A program made the translations under genes and the position numbers. A model generated the notes under the pieces. The model saw only the letters and a program-made list of their open reading frames with translations. It was not told where the DNA came from and ran no database searches. From positions 62,001 through 126,000 of the forward strand of contig NZ_JBPDIH010000009.1 of assembly GCF_052030545.1 (NCBI RefSeq): a stretch of DNA of 64,000 nucleotides, in the 5' to 3' direction. This DNA is from CANMXU01 sp052030545. Its GTDB lineage: Bacteria > Pseudomonadota > Gammaproteobacteria > Enterobacterales > Alteromonadaceae. Positions 54,003 through 62,352 of the stretch are shown here, one piece after another; position 1 is the first letter of the stretch, and each line of letters starts with the position of its first letter.

Positions 54003-54470
54003 ATGGATAATTTAGTGGTAATTAGAGAAGCACAAAAAAGTGATCATTCATTTATTTTCGAGCTGTCGCCTTATTTAGCCGAAGTAGCTCAATTAGATTG
54101 GCATAGCGATGAAGCAATTCAAAACATGCAAGATGATTATATTGCCAAAATGCTAGCTGAAACATCAGAACCCAATATCACCTTTATCGTTGAAGTTAAT
54201 AGCGTTTCAATGGGGTTTATTCATGTGCGAACGCATAAAGATGGTATTTCTGGTGAAGTTTGTGGAACGATACCGCTGCTGGCCGTATCACCAAAATCAC
54301 AAGGTTTGGGTTTAGGTAAACTGTTAATTGAACATGGTGAAAAGTGGGCTAAAAACTTAGGCTGTAGGTTGTTACATCTTGAAGTCTTTGCAAATAACAA
54401 AAAAGCCGATAGTTTCTACCAACATTTAGGATTTAAGCCTGAAACGGTTCATATGATAAAACCAATATAA
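54003..54470 (+). CDS. GNAT-family N-acetyltransferase
   Basis: The 155-residue protein has the GNAT fold: IREAQKSDHSFIFELSP at strand 1, FIVEVNSVSMGFIHVRTH, the acetyl-CoA binding motif A LLAVSPKSQGLGLGKLLIEHGEKWA (with QGLGLGK as the pyrophosphate loop), and motif B HLEVFANNKKADSFYQHLGF. It transfers an acetyl group from acetyl-CoA; the acceptor is unknown. It stands 68 bases after the cyclophilin gene and before a composite repeat region. Confidence 0.88.
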   Translation: MDNLVVIREAQKSDHSFIFELSPYLAEVAQLDWHSDEAIQNMQDDYIAKMLAETSEPNITFIVEVNSVSMGFIHVRTHKDGISGEVCGTIPLLAVSPKSQGLGLGKLLIEHGEKWAKNLGCRLLHLEVFANNKKADSFYQHLGFKPETVHMIKPI

Positions 54471-54522
54471 AGCAGGTTAGAGTTGGTTTATTCTTTATAC
54501 TGACTTTAATCATTACGCCGTT

Positions 54523-54617
54523 CGTCCTGAGCCTGTCGAAGGAAATGCGAAGCAGTCGAAGGAAGGGCTTTGTTTGTTATTATCCGTCATACTTCGACAA
54601 GCTCAGCACGGACGGAT
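54523..54617. repeat. Inverted repeat Q, copy 1 (TCGTCCTGAGCCTGTCGAAGG type)
   Basis: A left arm CCGTTCGTCCTGAGCCTGTC (followed by GAAGG) and a right arm CTTCGACAAGCTCAGCACGG (followed by ACGG) are near-perfect reverse complements about 45 bases apart, with an internal GCAGTCGAAGGAAG echo. It is an interspersed REP-like or MITE-like repeat, and it is followed 18 bases later by palindrome P copy 2. Confidence 0.8.
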
Positions 54618-54634
54618 AGCCTTTAAGCAAAAAG

Positions 54635-54670
54635 GGGGTCGGTGACAATTTTGTCACCGACCCCATTTTT
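54635..54670. repeat. Palindromic repeat P, copy 2
   Basis: GGGGTCGGTGACA (54635-54647) and TGTCACCGACCCC (54652-54664) flank an ATTT loop. It lies between the GNAT gene and the 3' end of the converging PH-domain gene and could terminate transcription from either side. Confidence 0.9.
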
Positions 54671-54683
54671 ATTAAGTACTTAT

Positions 54684-56315
54684 TTACATCCAAGACTTCG
54701 ACGTGCTTTCCACCTCAAACAAGGTTTTATCAGCTAACTGCAATCCAATATTTTCACTGATAAAAGGTATATCTTGCATTCCTGCGGCAAGCAATAAATG
54801 CAATGAACACAGTTGATTGCGTTTTAAAAACCAGCTTTGCTTTACTTGTACTTGCTGCACTTTGTAAATAGGGAAGCAGTAATAATCAACGCCTAAAACG
54901 CCTTTGCGAATATAGATGAAATTATCATCGCTGGCGTAGCCCCAGCGGTACCAACGCATCACCACAAGTACGGTTAACAACGCATAACCTAGGATACAAC
55001 CGGCTAAAAAATCGAGTTGTTGGTTAAACAAAGCGATAGATGCTAACAGTATGAATATCGGCGTTAATATAAAGCCTAAATTACGCAGTAAAAAATGTTT
55101 GCTGATCGGCTGATAGTTCACCGTCGACATGTTATTTTCAGGGTAAACGTCATTTATTAATGTTGCGCACTCATTAGGGAAAACCGAGGGAACAATAATT
55201 TTGTTATTTTGTACGCTCAGTTGATCTGGGTTTGCGGCAACATTAATTTGCTCGAACTTTAAATTGATGCGTTTTAACAGCACATCGAGCCAGTCTTGTT
55301 GGCGTACGACCATTTGCAAACGAGAAAGGCGCATCGTCACTTCATGTTTGGTTAACAAGCCGCTGCGCCTGATATATCTATCGCCTAATTTGGTTAGGGT
55401 GTAATTATAAAAGGTGATAATTGAGCCAGCAATCGACAACAGCGATACCACTAAAACAAAGGCTATGGTGATAGTTAATGCATATAAACCGATTTGCCAA
55501 AAAGGTTTATCGGCAAAAGTTAATAGTTGCTCGATATCTATGCCGATGTCTTTAAAATACGTGACAACATGGTTGGCAATATCATCAAAAAACGGCGCTA
55601 AACCACCAAGAAATATCCAAATACGGTTATTGGTTAAGCCATGAATAACTAAGTCTTTTATTGAACGAGTATTAAGTAGTTGTTCGGTATTTGCATTTTG
55701 CTTGGTTTCGCTTGTTTGCTCACTAGCTCTGGCGCTTTCTTTGGTATTATCCATTTGATGCTGCGCTAAAATTTCTGCTTTAAGTTGCTCGGCAAAGTCA
55801 CTTTTTAGGGCAACTACTTTGGCTTCTTGTTTGGCAGAGCCGGCAGTATCTAATGCCAAACAGGTATAGTCAAACCAGCGGTAGTAAAGTGGCTGTTCAA
55901 GTTTTACGTTTTGAATGCGAGTAAAGGGTAAGTTGAGGTGCTTTTTTGAAATAACCCCAGAGCGAATTTCAATATGATCGTTATTAAGACGATATTGAAA
56001 AAAATAAAAGCTAAGTACAGTGCTTAACAATAATAAACTGACTAAAACTAGCAATACGGGCAGCCAAATTTCAGGGTTTTCGGTTAACTTATTAAAACTT
56101 AGGAAAATCGCTGGCAGCGCAAAGATAAAGTTGCTAATAAAAATTTTAATAAACTTGGCTAGAAAGTAAATAATGCCAATAGGATGAATGCGTTGCCATT
56201 GCGCGGTTGTATTGTGTTGTGCACTTGCTTCAGTATTTTTTTTTGAGCTTTCTTCTGTAACTTGTGCAGTGGAATTAGCTAATTCGGCTTTTTCAATATT
56301 GGTTTGAGAAGTCAT
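54684..56315 (-). CDS. bPH2-domain membrane protein (YdbT-like)
   Basis: The protein is about 543 residues. I prefer the ATG at 56315 (MTSQTNIEKAELANS), with GGTGGGAA upstream, over the GTG at 56327. It has six or so transmembrane helices in pairs and three bacterial PH-like segments (FFQYRLNNDHIEIRSGVISKKHLNLPFTRIQNVKLEQPLYYRWFDYTCLALDTAGS; landmarks SGVISKKHLNLPFTRIQNV and YIRRSGLLTKHEVTMRLSRLQ). This is the YdbT layout. It follows the YdbS-like gene directly, with the two stop/start sites adjacent. YdbS and YdbT are usually paired; their function is unknown. Confidence 0.85.
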   Translation of the reverse strand: MTSQTNIEKAELANSTAQVTEESSKKNTEASAQHNTTAQWQRIHPIGIIYFLAKFIKIFISNFIFALPAIFLSFNKLTENPEIWLPVLLVLVSLLLLSTVLSFYFFQYRLNNDHIEIRSGVISKKHLNLPFTRIQNVKLEQPLYYRWFDYTCLALDTAGSAKQEAKVVALKSDFAEQLKAEILAQHQMDNTKESARASEQTSETKQNANTEQLLNTRSIKDLVIHGLTNNRIWIFLGGLAPFFDDIANHVVTYFKDIGIDIEQLLTFADKPFWQIGLYALTITIAFVLVVSLLSIAGSIITFYNYTLTKLGDRYIRRSGLLTKHEVTMRLSRLQMVVRQQDWLDVLLKRINLKFEQINVAANPDQLSVQNNKIIVPSVFPNECATLINDVYPENNMSTVNYQPISKHFLLRNLGFILTPIFILLASIALFNQQLDFLAGCILGYALLTVLVVMRWYRWGYASDDNFIYIRKGVLGVDYYCFPIYKVQQVQVKQSWFLKRNQLCSLHLLLAAGMQDIPFISENIGLQLADKTLFEVESTSKSWM

Positions 56316-56327
56316 TTTTCCCACCAC

Positions 56328-56912
56328 TTATTGGTTATTCATGGTTTTGTGATCAAGAATAAATTGCCTCATCGATTCAGCGCTGTCTAATAATAACCCC
56401 GGAATTTCAAAAGTATGCGAAACACCGCCAGCGCTAAATACTTGTAAACTCGCCAAGCCGACTTTGCGCTCGATTGGGCCACGTTTTAGTTCAACATGCT
56501 GAATACGTAATATGGGTTGGGTAACGATTTTTTGAAATATCAAACCACTTCGATAAGAGATATCTTGCTCGCGCAGGGCAAACGCTTTTTTCTTATAGGC
56601 TAACGCCACATAAACATAGTGCGCTAAACCAATGGCAAAAAATGCAAAAATTGCGATAGAAAGTGCATTGTATAAATGAGCAGGTAATGGGAAAAATGGT
56701 TGCTTTTGCACAATCATTAATATCGCCAGTAGTATCATGGTTGATGCTAAGCTGACCAATCGCGAGGTTTTAAGATAACTTGCGGTTATTGGTTGATAAT
56801 TGAGCCTTGATAAACCGACTAGCTGCTGCGTTGATACAGCTTGATTTGAAAAATTAGCGTCAGCTTCTGTATTGGTTGCCTCAACTTGGCGGCTGTTTTC
56901 TTGCGTATCCAT
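56328..56912 (-). CDS. bPH2-domain membrane protein (YdbS-like)
   Basis: The 194-residue protein has two transmembrane helices (about 50-70 and 82-103) and one bPH2 domain with KKKAFALREQDISYRSGLIFQKIVTQPILRIQHVELKRGPIERKVGLASLQVFSAGG (landmarks YRSGLIFQK, RIQHVELKRGP and GLASLQVFSAGG). The N-terminus is a polar tail of about 35 residues. It is the first gene of the pair with the YdbT-like protein; such pairs form a membrane complex of unknown role. Upstream is a repeat-rich 320-base gap. Confidence 0.87.
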   Translation of the reverse strand: MDTQENSRQVEATNTEADANFSNQAVSTQQLVGLSRLNYQPITASYLKTSRLVSLASTMILLAILMIVQKQPFFPLPAHLYNALSIAIFAFFAIGLAHYVYVALAYKKKAFALREQDISYRSGLIFQKIVTQPILRIQHVELKRGPIERKVGLASLQVFSAGGVSHTFEIPGLLLDSAESMRQFILDHKTMNNQ

Positions 56913-57042
56913 ACTACACCTTGATGATTTTATTGTAATTTTTTAAGCATATTATCACACAAGATTGAAAATTCCTGCTTCTCTTACTTGCTAACTTTTT
57001 ACATGAACAGTGTTTGGTGTTTTTTAGTTAAATTTACCTCCT

Positions 57043-57129
57043 GTCGTTCGTCCTGCGCGCGAAGCAGTCGAAGGAAGAAGCTTGGTGATTGTTATCCGTC
57101 CATACTTCGACAAGCTCAGCACGAACGGA
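57043..57129. repeat. Inverted repeat Q, copy 2
   Basis: The left part CGTTCGTCCTGCGCGCGAAG then CAGTCGAAGGAAG, and the right arm CTTCGACAAGCTCAGCACGA then ACGG, match copy 1 with a partly degraded left arm. It is followed 20 bases later by palindrome P copy 3, so the Q-then-P order is the same as at 54.5 kb. Confidence 0.75.
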
Positions 57130-57147
57130 AACATCAAAAAGGAAATC

Positions 57148-57206
57148 AAAAGGGGTCGGTGACATGTTTGTCACCGACCCCTTTTTGTGCCGACCCCTTT
57201 TTGTGT
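57148..57206. repeat. Palindromic repeat P, copy 3, with a trailing half copy
   Basis: AAAAGGGGTCGGTGACA and TGTCACCGACCCCTTTT flank a TGTT loop (57165-57168). Immediately after, CCGACCCCTTTTTGTG repeats the right arm alone. This looks like a partial tandem duplication of the element. Confidence 0.88.
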
Positions 57207-57233
57207 CTCTATTGTGTCTTAATAGCGAGCAGT

Positions 57234-57596
57234 TTAACTTTTGTCTTCACCGCTGACTTCAATAATAGGGTTCCCTTCAATGGTGTATGAGCGTTGAGAA
57301 TAAATAAAAGGAATGCCCCAATATGAGTGGTTTACTACCACGTCAGATAAACCAACAGCCCCTTGTTTTTTCTCAATGGCATTATCCATTGCTTCTTTCA
57401 TGTTTGGAATACCTGCGGGTATTATTAATACCCCATATTTTACATCTTCACCCGTTAAACGTTCTTCGGTTAAAACTTTATGCTGACCTGATTTTATATT
57501 GATATTTTTTGTTGAAGCAACGGTAAAGTCGCCTACACGTGTTGAACAACCACCAATTAAAGCGATAGCTAAAGATGCAATTAAAATATTTTTCAT
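57234..57596 (-). CDS. Small unrecognised lipoprotein
   Basis: The 120-residue protein has a lipoprotein signal (SLAIALIGGC, lipidated Cys17). The mature part is mainly beta-strand (RVGDFTVASTKNINIKSGQH, LIIPAGIPNMKEAMDNAIEKKQGAVGLSDVVVNHSYWGIPFIYSQRSYTIEG; landmark GAVGLSDVVVNHSYW). I do not recognise a named family, although alternating AMDNAI and DVVVNHSYW-type segments occur in several small lipoproteins with a TRL-like look. The gene is adjacent to a second unknown lipoprotein gene and flanked by palindromic repeats, so this is an accessory patch. Confidence 0.7.
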   Translation of the reverse strand: MKNILIASLAIALIGGCSTRVGDFTVASTKNINIKSGQHKVLTEERLTGEDVKYGVLIIPAGIPNMKEAMDNAIEKKQGAVGLSDVVVNHSYWGIPFIYSQRSYTIEGNPIIEVSGEDKS

Positions 57597-57613
57597 ATTT
57601 AAACCTTATTTGT

Positions 57614-58087
57614 TTATTTAATTTGTATCGGTAATACGGCGGTATCCGTTACTTTTCTAGAGGCTTTTTCGTCATACTCTATTTGCTCTGCAATCACATA
57701 AATTGTTTGAGGTAATGCTTCGACCATGTTGTAAATTGATGCAGAGCCTGTTGAGTGATAGATATTGTTTAAATCACAATCAAAGACCGTCATAGCACTG
57801 TCTACTTCACAGGTAAGTGTGTCGCTGCCCAAGTTGTATCCATAGAAACTTTCATATTCGCCACTTAGTGTTGGCTTTGACGAAATATAAAGCTCTGTAC
57901 GACCTATTGATTGCCAGCTAAGCTCAAAGCGACCGGTCGTTGAACTTATAATAAAGGGTGAGCCTTCTGAATAACTTTGGCCGTTGATCTGTAAAGTTAA
58001 ATCCTGATTCGAATCAGTATCAGATTCAGGCGTACAAGCCATCAATAAAGACGCAATGGCTGATAGAGTAACTACTCTTTTAATCAC
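57614..58087 (-). CDS. Unrecognised lipoprotein
   Basis: The 157-residue protein has a lipoprotein signal (SAIASLLMAC, lipidated Cys18) and an Asp/Ser-rich start to the mature protein (TPESDTDSNQD). The rest is a beta-rich domain of about 120 residues with two cysteines (TCEVDSAMTVFDCDLNN) that could form a disulfide. I do not recognise the family; the strand pattern suggests an immunoglobulin-like fold. GAGG precedes the ATG. The next lipoprotein gene starts 17 bases after its stop, so the two are probably one operon. Confidence 0.7.
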   Translation of the reverse strand: MIKRVVTLSAIASLLMACTPESDTDSNQDLTLQINGQSYSEGSPFIISSTTGRFELSWQSIGRTELYISSKPTLSGEYESFYGYNLGSDTLTCEVDSAMTVFDCDLNNIYHSTGSASIYNMVEALPQTIYVIAEQIEYDEKASRKVTDTAVLPIQIK

Positions 58088-58399
58088 TTAACCTCCTAAT
58101 GTTCAATAAGTGAGTTCTGAAACATAAAGTAACATTTTTGTACTTTTATACAATAAAATATCGGTAGAAGGCGGTCCAAGTGATCGTAATTTGATCGTCT
58201 TGAGTATTATTTCGACAGGGCGGGTTTTTTAATGTTTTTATTTTGTTACAGCCATGTAGGCTGCGTCAGTTTTTAAATAGATTAAAATATAGAGATAAAA
58301 CAGAAAAGGTTGAGTGAATAAACAGCGAGGGCTGTTTGAGATGTGTTATAAAAACGTGCTGTAGACGGCGCAATACATAATGCCCATTGAACCAAAAAA
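58088..58399. other. Non-coding, AT-rich stretch upstream of the lipoprotein pair
   Basis: This 310-base stretch contains no convincing gene. It holds a short inverted repeat AAACAGC/GCTGTTT near 58319-58336 and presumably the promoter of the lipoprotein genes (minus strand). It ends at palindrome P copy 4. Confidence 0.5.
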
Positions 58400-58450
58400 G
58401 GGGTCGGTGACAAGCTTGTCACCGACCCCTTTTTTACCGACCCCTTTTTT
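58394..58450. repeat. Palindromic repeat P, copy 4, with trailing half copy
   Basis: GGGGTCGGTGACA (58400-58412) and TGTCACCGACCCC (58417-58429) flank an AGCT loop. A second right arm ACCGACCCCTTTTTT follows (58436-58450), the same half-copy pattern as copy 3. Confidence 0.9.
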
Positions 58451-58451
58451 A

Positions 58452-58497
58452 CATAACTGCCGCTCGTCCTGAGCTTGTCGAAGGAAGCCTATCGAAG
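58452..58497. repeat. Left arm of inverted repeat Q, copy 3 (solo)
   Basis: CCGCTCGTCCTGAGCTTGTC followed by GAAGGAAG matches the left arm of repeat Q. There is no right arm, so this is a half element. It abuts the 3' end of the converging VOC gene. Confidence 0.65.
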
Positions 58498-58507
58498 GGT
58501 GTTCTTT

Positions 58508-58996
58508 TTACTCGTATTCAGAAGAATAAGTTTCTTCGTAAGTATGTGAGTAAAGCTCAAATAAGTTGCCAAACGGGTCTTCTAAATACACCATTTTAGC
58601 GGGTTTGGTATCGTCTTCTGGGTGATAGCGCATAATATCCATGCGTACTTTACCGCCGTACTCTTCGGTCTTTTTCATTACGCCTTCAAAATCGTCGGTT
58701 TGTAGACAGAAGTGGAAAATACCAATTCTTGAAAAATCGACTTCGTGACGTTCGTCACGGTTTTTCATTTCAAATAATTCTACGCCAATGCCGTCGGTTG
58801 TTACTAAGTGAGCAATGTTAAAACCTTCAAAGCCTTCACCAAAAACCGCGATACACATTCTGCCGATTGCTGATTCACGTTCTTCTTGTACTCTGCTTTT
58901 GCCCATGACGACTTTAAGGCCCATTACTTGGGTGTAAAATTCAACGGCTTTGTCCATGTCGCCGACTAAAAGGCCAATGTGATTCATTTTCATCAT
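58508..58996 (-). CDS. VOC-family (glyoxalase/epimerase-like) protein
   Basis: With the start at 58996 (MMKMNHIGLLVGDMDKAVEFY) the protein is 162 residues; GGAG is right before this ATG, and a TTG nine bases further upstream is less likely. It has two beta-alpha-beta-beta-beta units of the vicinal-oxygen-chelate fold. Candidate metal ligands are in MNHIGLLV, GVELFEM, FHFCLQTDD and FELYS. Members are metal-dependent lyases, epimerases or dioxygenases; which one cannot be told. It is monocistronic. Confidence 0.82.
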   Translation of the reverse strand: MMKMNHIGLLVGDMDKAVEFYTQVMGLKVVMGKSRVQEERESAIGRMCIAVFGEGFEGFNIAHLVTTDGIGVELFEMKNRDERHEVDFSRIGIFHFCLQTDDFEGVMKKTEEYGGKVRMDIMRYHPEDDTKPAKMVYLEDPFGNLFELYSHTYEETYSSEYE

Positions 58997-59219
58997 AATC
59001 TCCAAAATTTACTTATTTACTGTGTATGGTTGCAGCGTTATGTCGCTGTGTTATTTCAATGAGGTCATTATATAAACAGCGCTGAATTATTAAAAATTAT
59101 TAAAAATAATGTATTTAATAATTTTTTGTAATGGTTTTGGGTGAGGAAAACTAACAGGCAGTTACGTGGTTTGGCAACTGCACTTATTATGATGAAAATG
59201 ACGGCATGGTTTTGAAAAA

Positions 59220-61019
59220 CTAAGCGGTATGCTCTTGAATAAGATCAATAAAGGGCTTGCCATAACGAGCAAATTTTATATCGCCAATACCACTGATGTT
59301 CAGCATGTCGGCTTGCGACTGTGGTTTTTCTCGGGCAAGTTCAGACAGGGTTGCGTCGCTAAAGACAATAAATGGCGCAATGTCTTCAGCGTCGGCAATG
59401 TCTTTTCTAAGCACACGTAATTTGGCAAATAGCGCTTTGTCGTATTGTTTCTCTTGGCGGTTGTTTTTCCAGTAACTGGCTTTTTGTAAGCGCGGGCTAG
59501 CGAGCATTAATGGCTCTTGACCTTTTAGTATCGAGCGCGATGCTTCAGTTAAACATAGGGCCGATTGCTGGGCGATATCTTGCTGCAAGTAACCTAAGTG
59601 AATAAGTTGTCGAATAATTGAAAACCAATAGCCCGGCGTTTTGTCTTTGCCAATGCCAAAGGTCGACACTTGGTCGTGGTTTTGTTTAACGACGTTAGCC
59701 GAGCCGTTGCCACGCAGTACGGCAATGACATGCTCTATATCGCCTTTTTGTTCAATGCGGTAAACACAAGAAAGTACTTTTTGTGCGGGATCTAAGGCGT
59801 CAAACTGGCTTGGTGGATCTAAACAAATATCACAGTTGCCACAGCCTTGTTCAGTAAATTCGGCGAAATAATTTAATACCACTTGGCGACGGCAGGTTTG
59901 TGCGTCGATAAAACCACTCATCGCAAGAAAGCGCTGCATTTCAACGTTGACGCGTGCTTCGTTTTCGCCTTCATTAATACGTTTTTTAATGCGTTCGGCG
60001 TCTTTTTCGTCGTATAAAAACAAGGCTTCTGCCGACAAACCGTCACGACCTGCGCGGCCGATTTCTTGATAGTAGCTTTCCAGCGTTCGTGGTGGTTCAA
60101 AGTGAATCACATAACGCACATTCGATTTGTTGATGCCTAAACCAAAGGCAACGGTGGCAACCACCACTTGAATATTGTCTTTGGTAAAACCTTCTTGTAC
60201 ATGATTACGAATTTCATTTTCCATACCGGCATGATAGGCGGCACAGTTAATACCTGCTTCAGCTAAAGTTTTGCTTAGCTTTTCAACTTGCCAACGACTG
60301 TTGCAATAAATAATGCCACTGTCGTCGCCGCGCTTTTTAACATAACCGAGTACTTGCTGTGGACCATTGTATTTATCGGCTAGGGTAAAGCGAATATTCG
60401 GGCGGTCGAAGCTATCAAGGTGAATATAAGGATTTTGCAGGTTTAACTGCTGCAAAATATCCTTACGGGTGGTTACGTCGGCGGTGGCGGTTAAGGCCAT
60501 AACCGGCACATGCGGAAAGTTATTTTTTAATGAATGCAAGCGTGTGTAAGCGGGTCGAAAGTCGTGACCCCATTGTGAAATACAGTGCGCTTCATCAATA
60601 GCAAATAAGCTGATCTGCAAGCTGGTTAAGCCTTGCATGAAATAGTGATTATTCAAACGCTCGGGGGCAACATAAAGCAGTTTAATTTCACCTGCGCTTA
60701 GACGTTGGAAAATATCGTTGATGGTTGCACTGTCAAGGCTTGAATTCACATAGGCGGCATTAATACCTTGGCGCGTTAAGCTGTCGACCTGATCTTTCAT
60801 TAAAGCAATAAGTGGTGAGACCACAATTGTGATACCCGGCAGCAAGGTTGCAGGTAACTGATAACACATCGACTTGCCGCCACCAGTGGGCATTAATACT
60901 AAACTGTCGCGACCTTGAAATAAGCTATTAATTATTGCTTCTTGGCCAGGACGAAAAGCGTCATAACCAAAGTAGTGTTTTAGGGCGTGTTGTAAATCTT
61001 CAGGGCTTGTGGTGGTCAA
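59220..61019 (-). CDS. recQ: ATP-dependent DNA helicase RecQ
   Basis: The 599-residue protein has the canonical RecQ layout: Walker A PTGGGKSMCYQLPA (around 43), DEAH box IDEAHCISQWGHDFRPAY, and helicase motifs V-VI (VVATVAFGLGINKSNVRYVIHFEPPRTLESYYQEIGRAGRDG; landmark QEIGRAGRDG). The zinc-binding RQC region has CRRQ and CGNCDIC, and there is a C-terminal HRDC domain (LRVLRKDIADAEDIAPFIVFSDATL). It unwinds DNA 3' to 5' in the RecF recombination and repair pathway. It is divergent from the dgcZ-like gene with a 334-base gap. Confidence 0.97.
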   Translation of the reverse strand: MTTTSPEDLQHALKHYFGYDAFRPGQEAIINSLFQGRDSLVLMPTGGGKSMCYQLPATLLPGITIVVSPLIALMKDQVDSLTRQGINAAYVNSSLDSATINDIFQRLSAGEIKLLYVAPERLNNHYFMQGLTSLQISLFAIDEAHCISQWGHDFRPAYTRLHSLKNNFPHVPVMALTATADVTTRKDILQQLNLQNPYIHLDSFDRPNIRFTLADKYNGPQQVLGYVKKRGDDSGIIYCNSRWQVEKLSKTLAEAGINCAAYHAGMENEIRNHVQEGFTKDNIQVVVATVAFGLGINKSNVRYVIHFEPPRTLESYYQEIGRAGRDGLSAEALFLYDEKDAERIKKRINEGENEARVNVEMQRFLAMSGFIDAQTCRRQVVLNYFAEFTEQGCGNCDICLDPPSQFDALDPAQKVLSCVYRIEQKGDIEHVIAVLRGNGSANVVKQNHDQVSTFGIGKDKTPGYWFSIIRQLIHLGYLQQDIAQQSALCLTEASRSILKGQEPLMLASPRLQKASYWKNNRQEKQYDKALFAKLRVLRKDIADAEDIAPFIVFSDATLSELAREKPQSQADMLNISGIGDIKFARYGKPFIDLIQEHTA

Positions 61020-61353
61020 CAGTGTGTCTTCATGGCTTTTTATGGTCGCTATTTTAACTGATAAGCCCGCAGCGAGAAACTATTAACTTGCGTCATTTTT
61101 AAATCACTGACGATGTAAATTTAATCCATAAAGGAATTTATATTACTGGTCATTAACTCGATAATTTTAAACATAAATACTATATTTGCTTTGCACCTTG
61201 TGCTTTGTATTTTTTTCATGGGCACAGATATCTTGGTAATTTCATTAAAAGTTGTGGTCAGACCTGTGCGCTTTGCATTAAGCTATAACTAATGGATTTA
61301 TTTGGTGTTAAGGGATTAAGTTATCATTCTACTGTAGGCGTTAGTAGCACCGA
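61020..61353. other. Divergent intergenic region recQ / dgcZ-like gene
   Basis: This 334-base stretch shows no open reading frame, strong hairpin or repeat that I can support. It must hold the promoters of both divergent genes. No clear -10/-35 pair stands out. Confidence 0.4.
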
Positions 61354-62226
61354 TTGTCAAATCAAGCACTAGATCCGGTTACTCAATATCTTAATGATGC
61401 GATTGAGCAGCACCGTAGTTGGTTTGGCGCACTAATGAAGTCAATAAGTTGTGAGCTAGAGCATCATGATGATGATAAGCGCTCTGATGCCCACAAATTA
61501 TGTGGCTTTGGGCAGTGGTACTATGGCAAGCAGCCGAGTTTTATCATCGAAAATAAAGCGTTCAAAGATATCGAGCCATTACATAAAAAAATGCATCAAC
61601 ACGTTGCTAAAGTGTTGGCAAATATTGATCATCAACAAAAAATTACTCCCGCTGATTTTGACCAACTCTACCGTTATCTTAACGATTTTATTGCTACCGT
61701 AGAGTTATTAAAAAACCAAATTCAAGAACTGCAATACCATCGCGACCCATTAACAGGGGCTTTTAATCGCACCACTTTAATTAAAGAGCTCAGCCAAATT
61801 CAAGATATGGTAAAAAGGAAGGTGAGTGTCGCTTGCGTAGTTATGGTTGATTTGGATTGGTTTAAATCATTTAACGATAATTATGGTCATGCATTTGGCG
61901 ATTATGTGCTGCAAGAAACGACAAAATATATTCATAGTCACTTACGTCCTTTCGATAAACTATTTCGCTATGGCGGCGAAGAGTTCCTTATTTCATTGGT
62001 GAATACTGATTTAAAAACTGCGGTAAATATTGCTCAACGAATGTGTGCGGGCATTGCCAAATTACCGATTAAATTTAATGGCAGTGTTGCTTCAATAACC
62101 GCCTCGTTTGGCGTCGCTTCGCTTGAAGAAAATGTGGATGTGCAAACAACCATTCAGCGAGCTGATAAAGCCTTATATCAAGCAAAGGATAATGGACGTA
62201 ATCGCGTTGAGCATTGGCAACCTTAG
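61354..62226 (+). CDS. dgcZ: Zinc-sensing diguanylate cyclase, DgcZ-like (CZB-GGDEF)
   Basis: The 290-residue cytosolic protein has an N-terminal CZB domain whose ligands line up with E. coli DgcZ (H22, C52, H79, H83) as H20, C50, H77 and H81. The C-terminal GGDEF domain has GGEEF at 207-211 and an I-site RPFD at 198-201. In E. coli zinc inhibits DgcZ at low concentration and the enzyme drives poly-GlcNAc production. The start is TTG at 61354: an in-frame stop lies nine bases upstream, and the next Met (28) would cut off H20. The ribosome site is poor. Confidence 0.9.
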   Translation: MSNQALDPVTQYLNDAIEQHRSWFGALMKSISCELEHHDDDKRSDAHKLCGFGQWYYGKQPSFIIENKAFKDIEPLHKKMHQHVAKVLANIDHQQKITPADFDQLYRYLNDFIATVELLKNQIQELQYHRDPLTGAFNRTTLIKELSQIQDMVKRKVSVACVVMVDLDWFKSFNDNYGHAFGDYVLQETTKYIHSHLRPFDKLFRYGGEEFLISLVNTDLKTAVNIAQRMCAGIAKLPIKFNGSVASITASFGVASLEENVDVQTTIQRADKALYQAKDNGRNRVEHWQP

Positions 62227-62352
62227 CTAATGCGGTATCACTATTAATCATTCCTTGAAAATAGCCGATATGAAAGAGTTAACAAACCGGTAATTATGCA
62301 CTAAGCTTTACAAAGTAATTACAAATGAAAAGCGTTAACAATTAAGGCGACT

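Noticed and set aside
53091..58450. Palindromic repeats as a CRISPR array
   Set aside because: Copies are 1-3 kb apart, with genes and not uniform spacers between them, and no cas gene is present.
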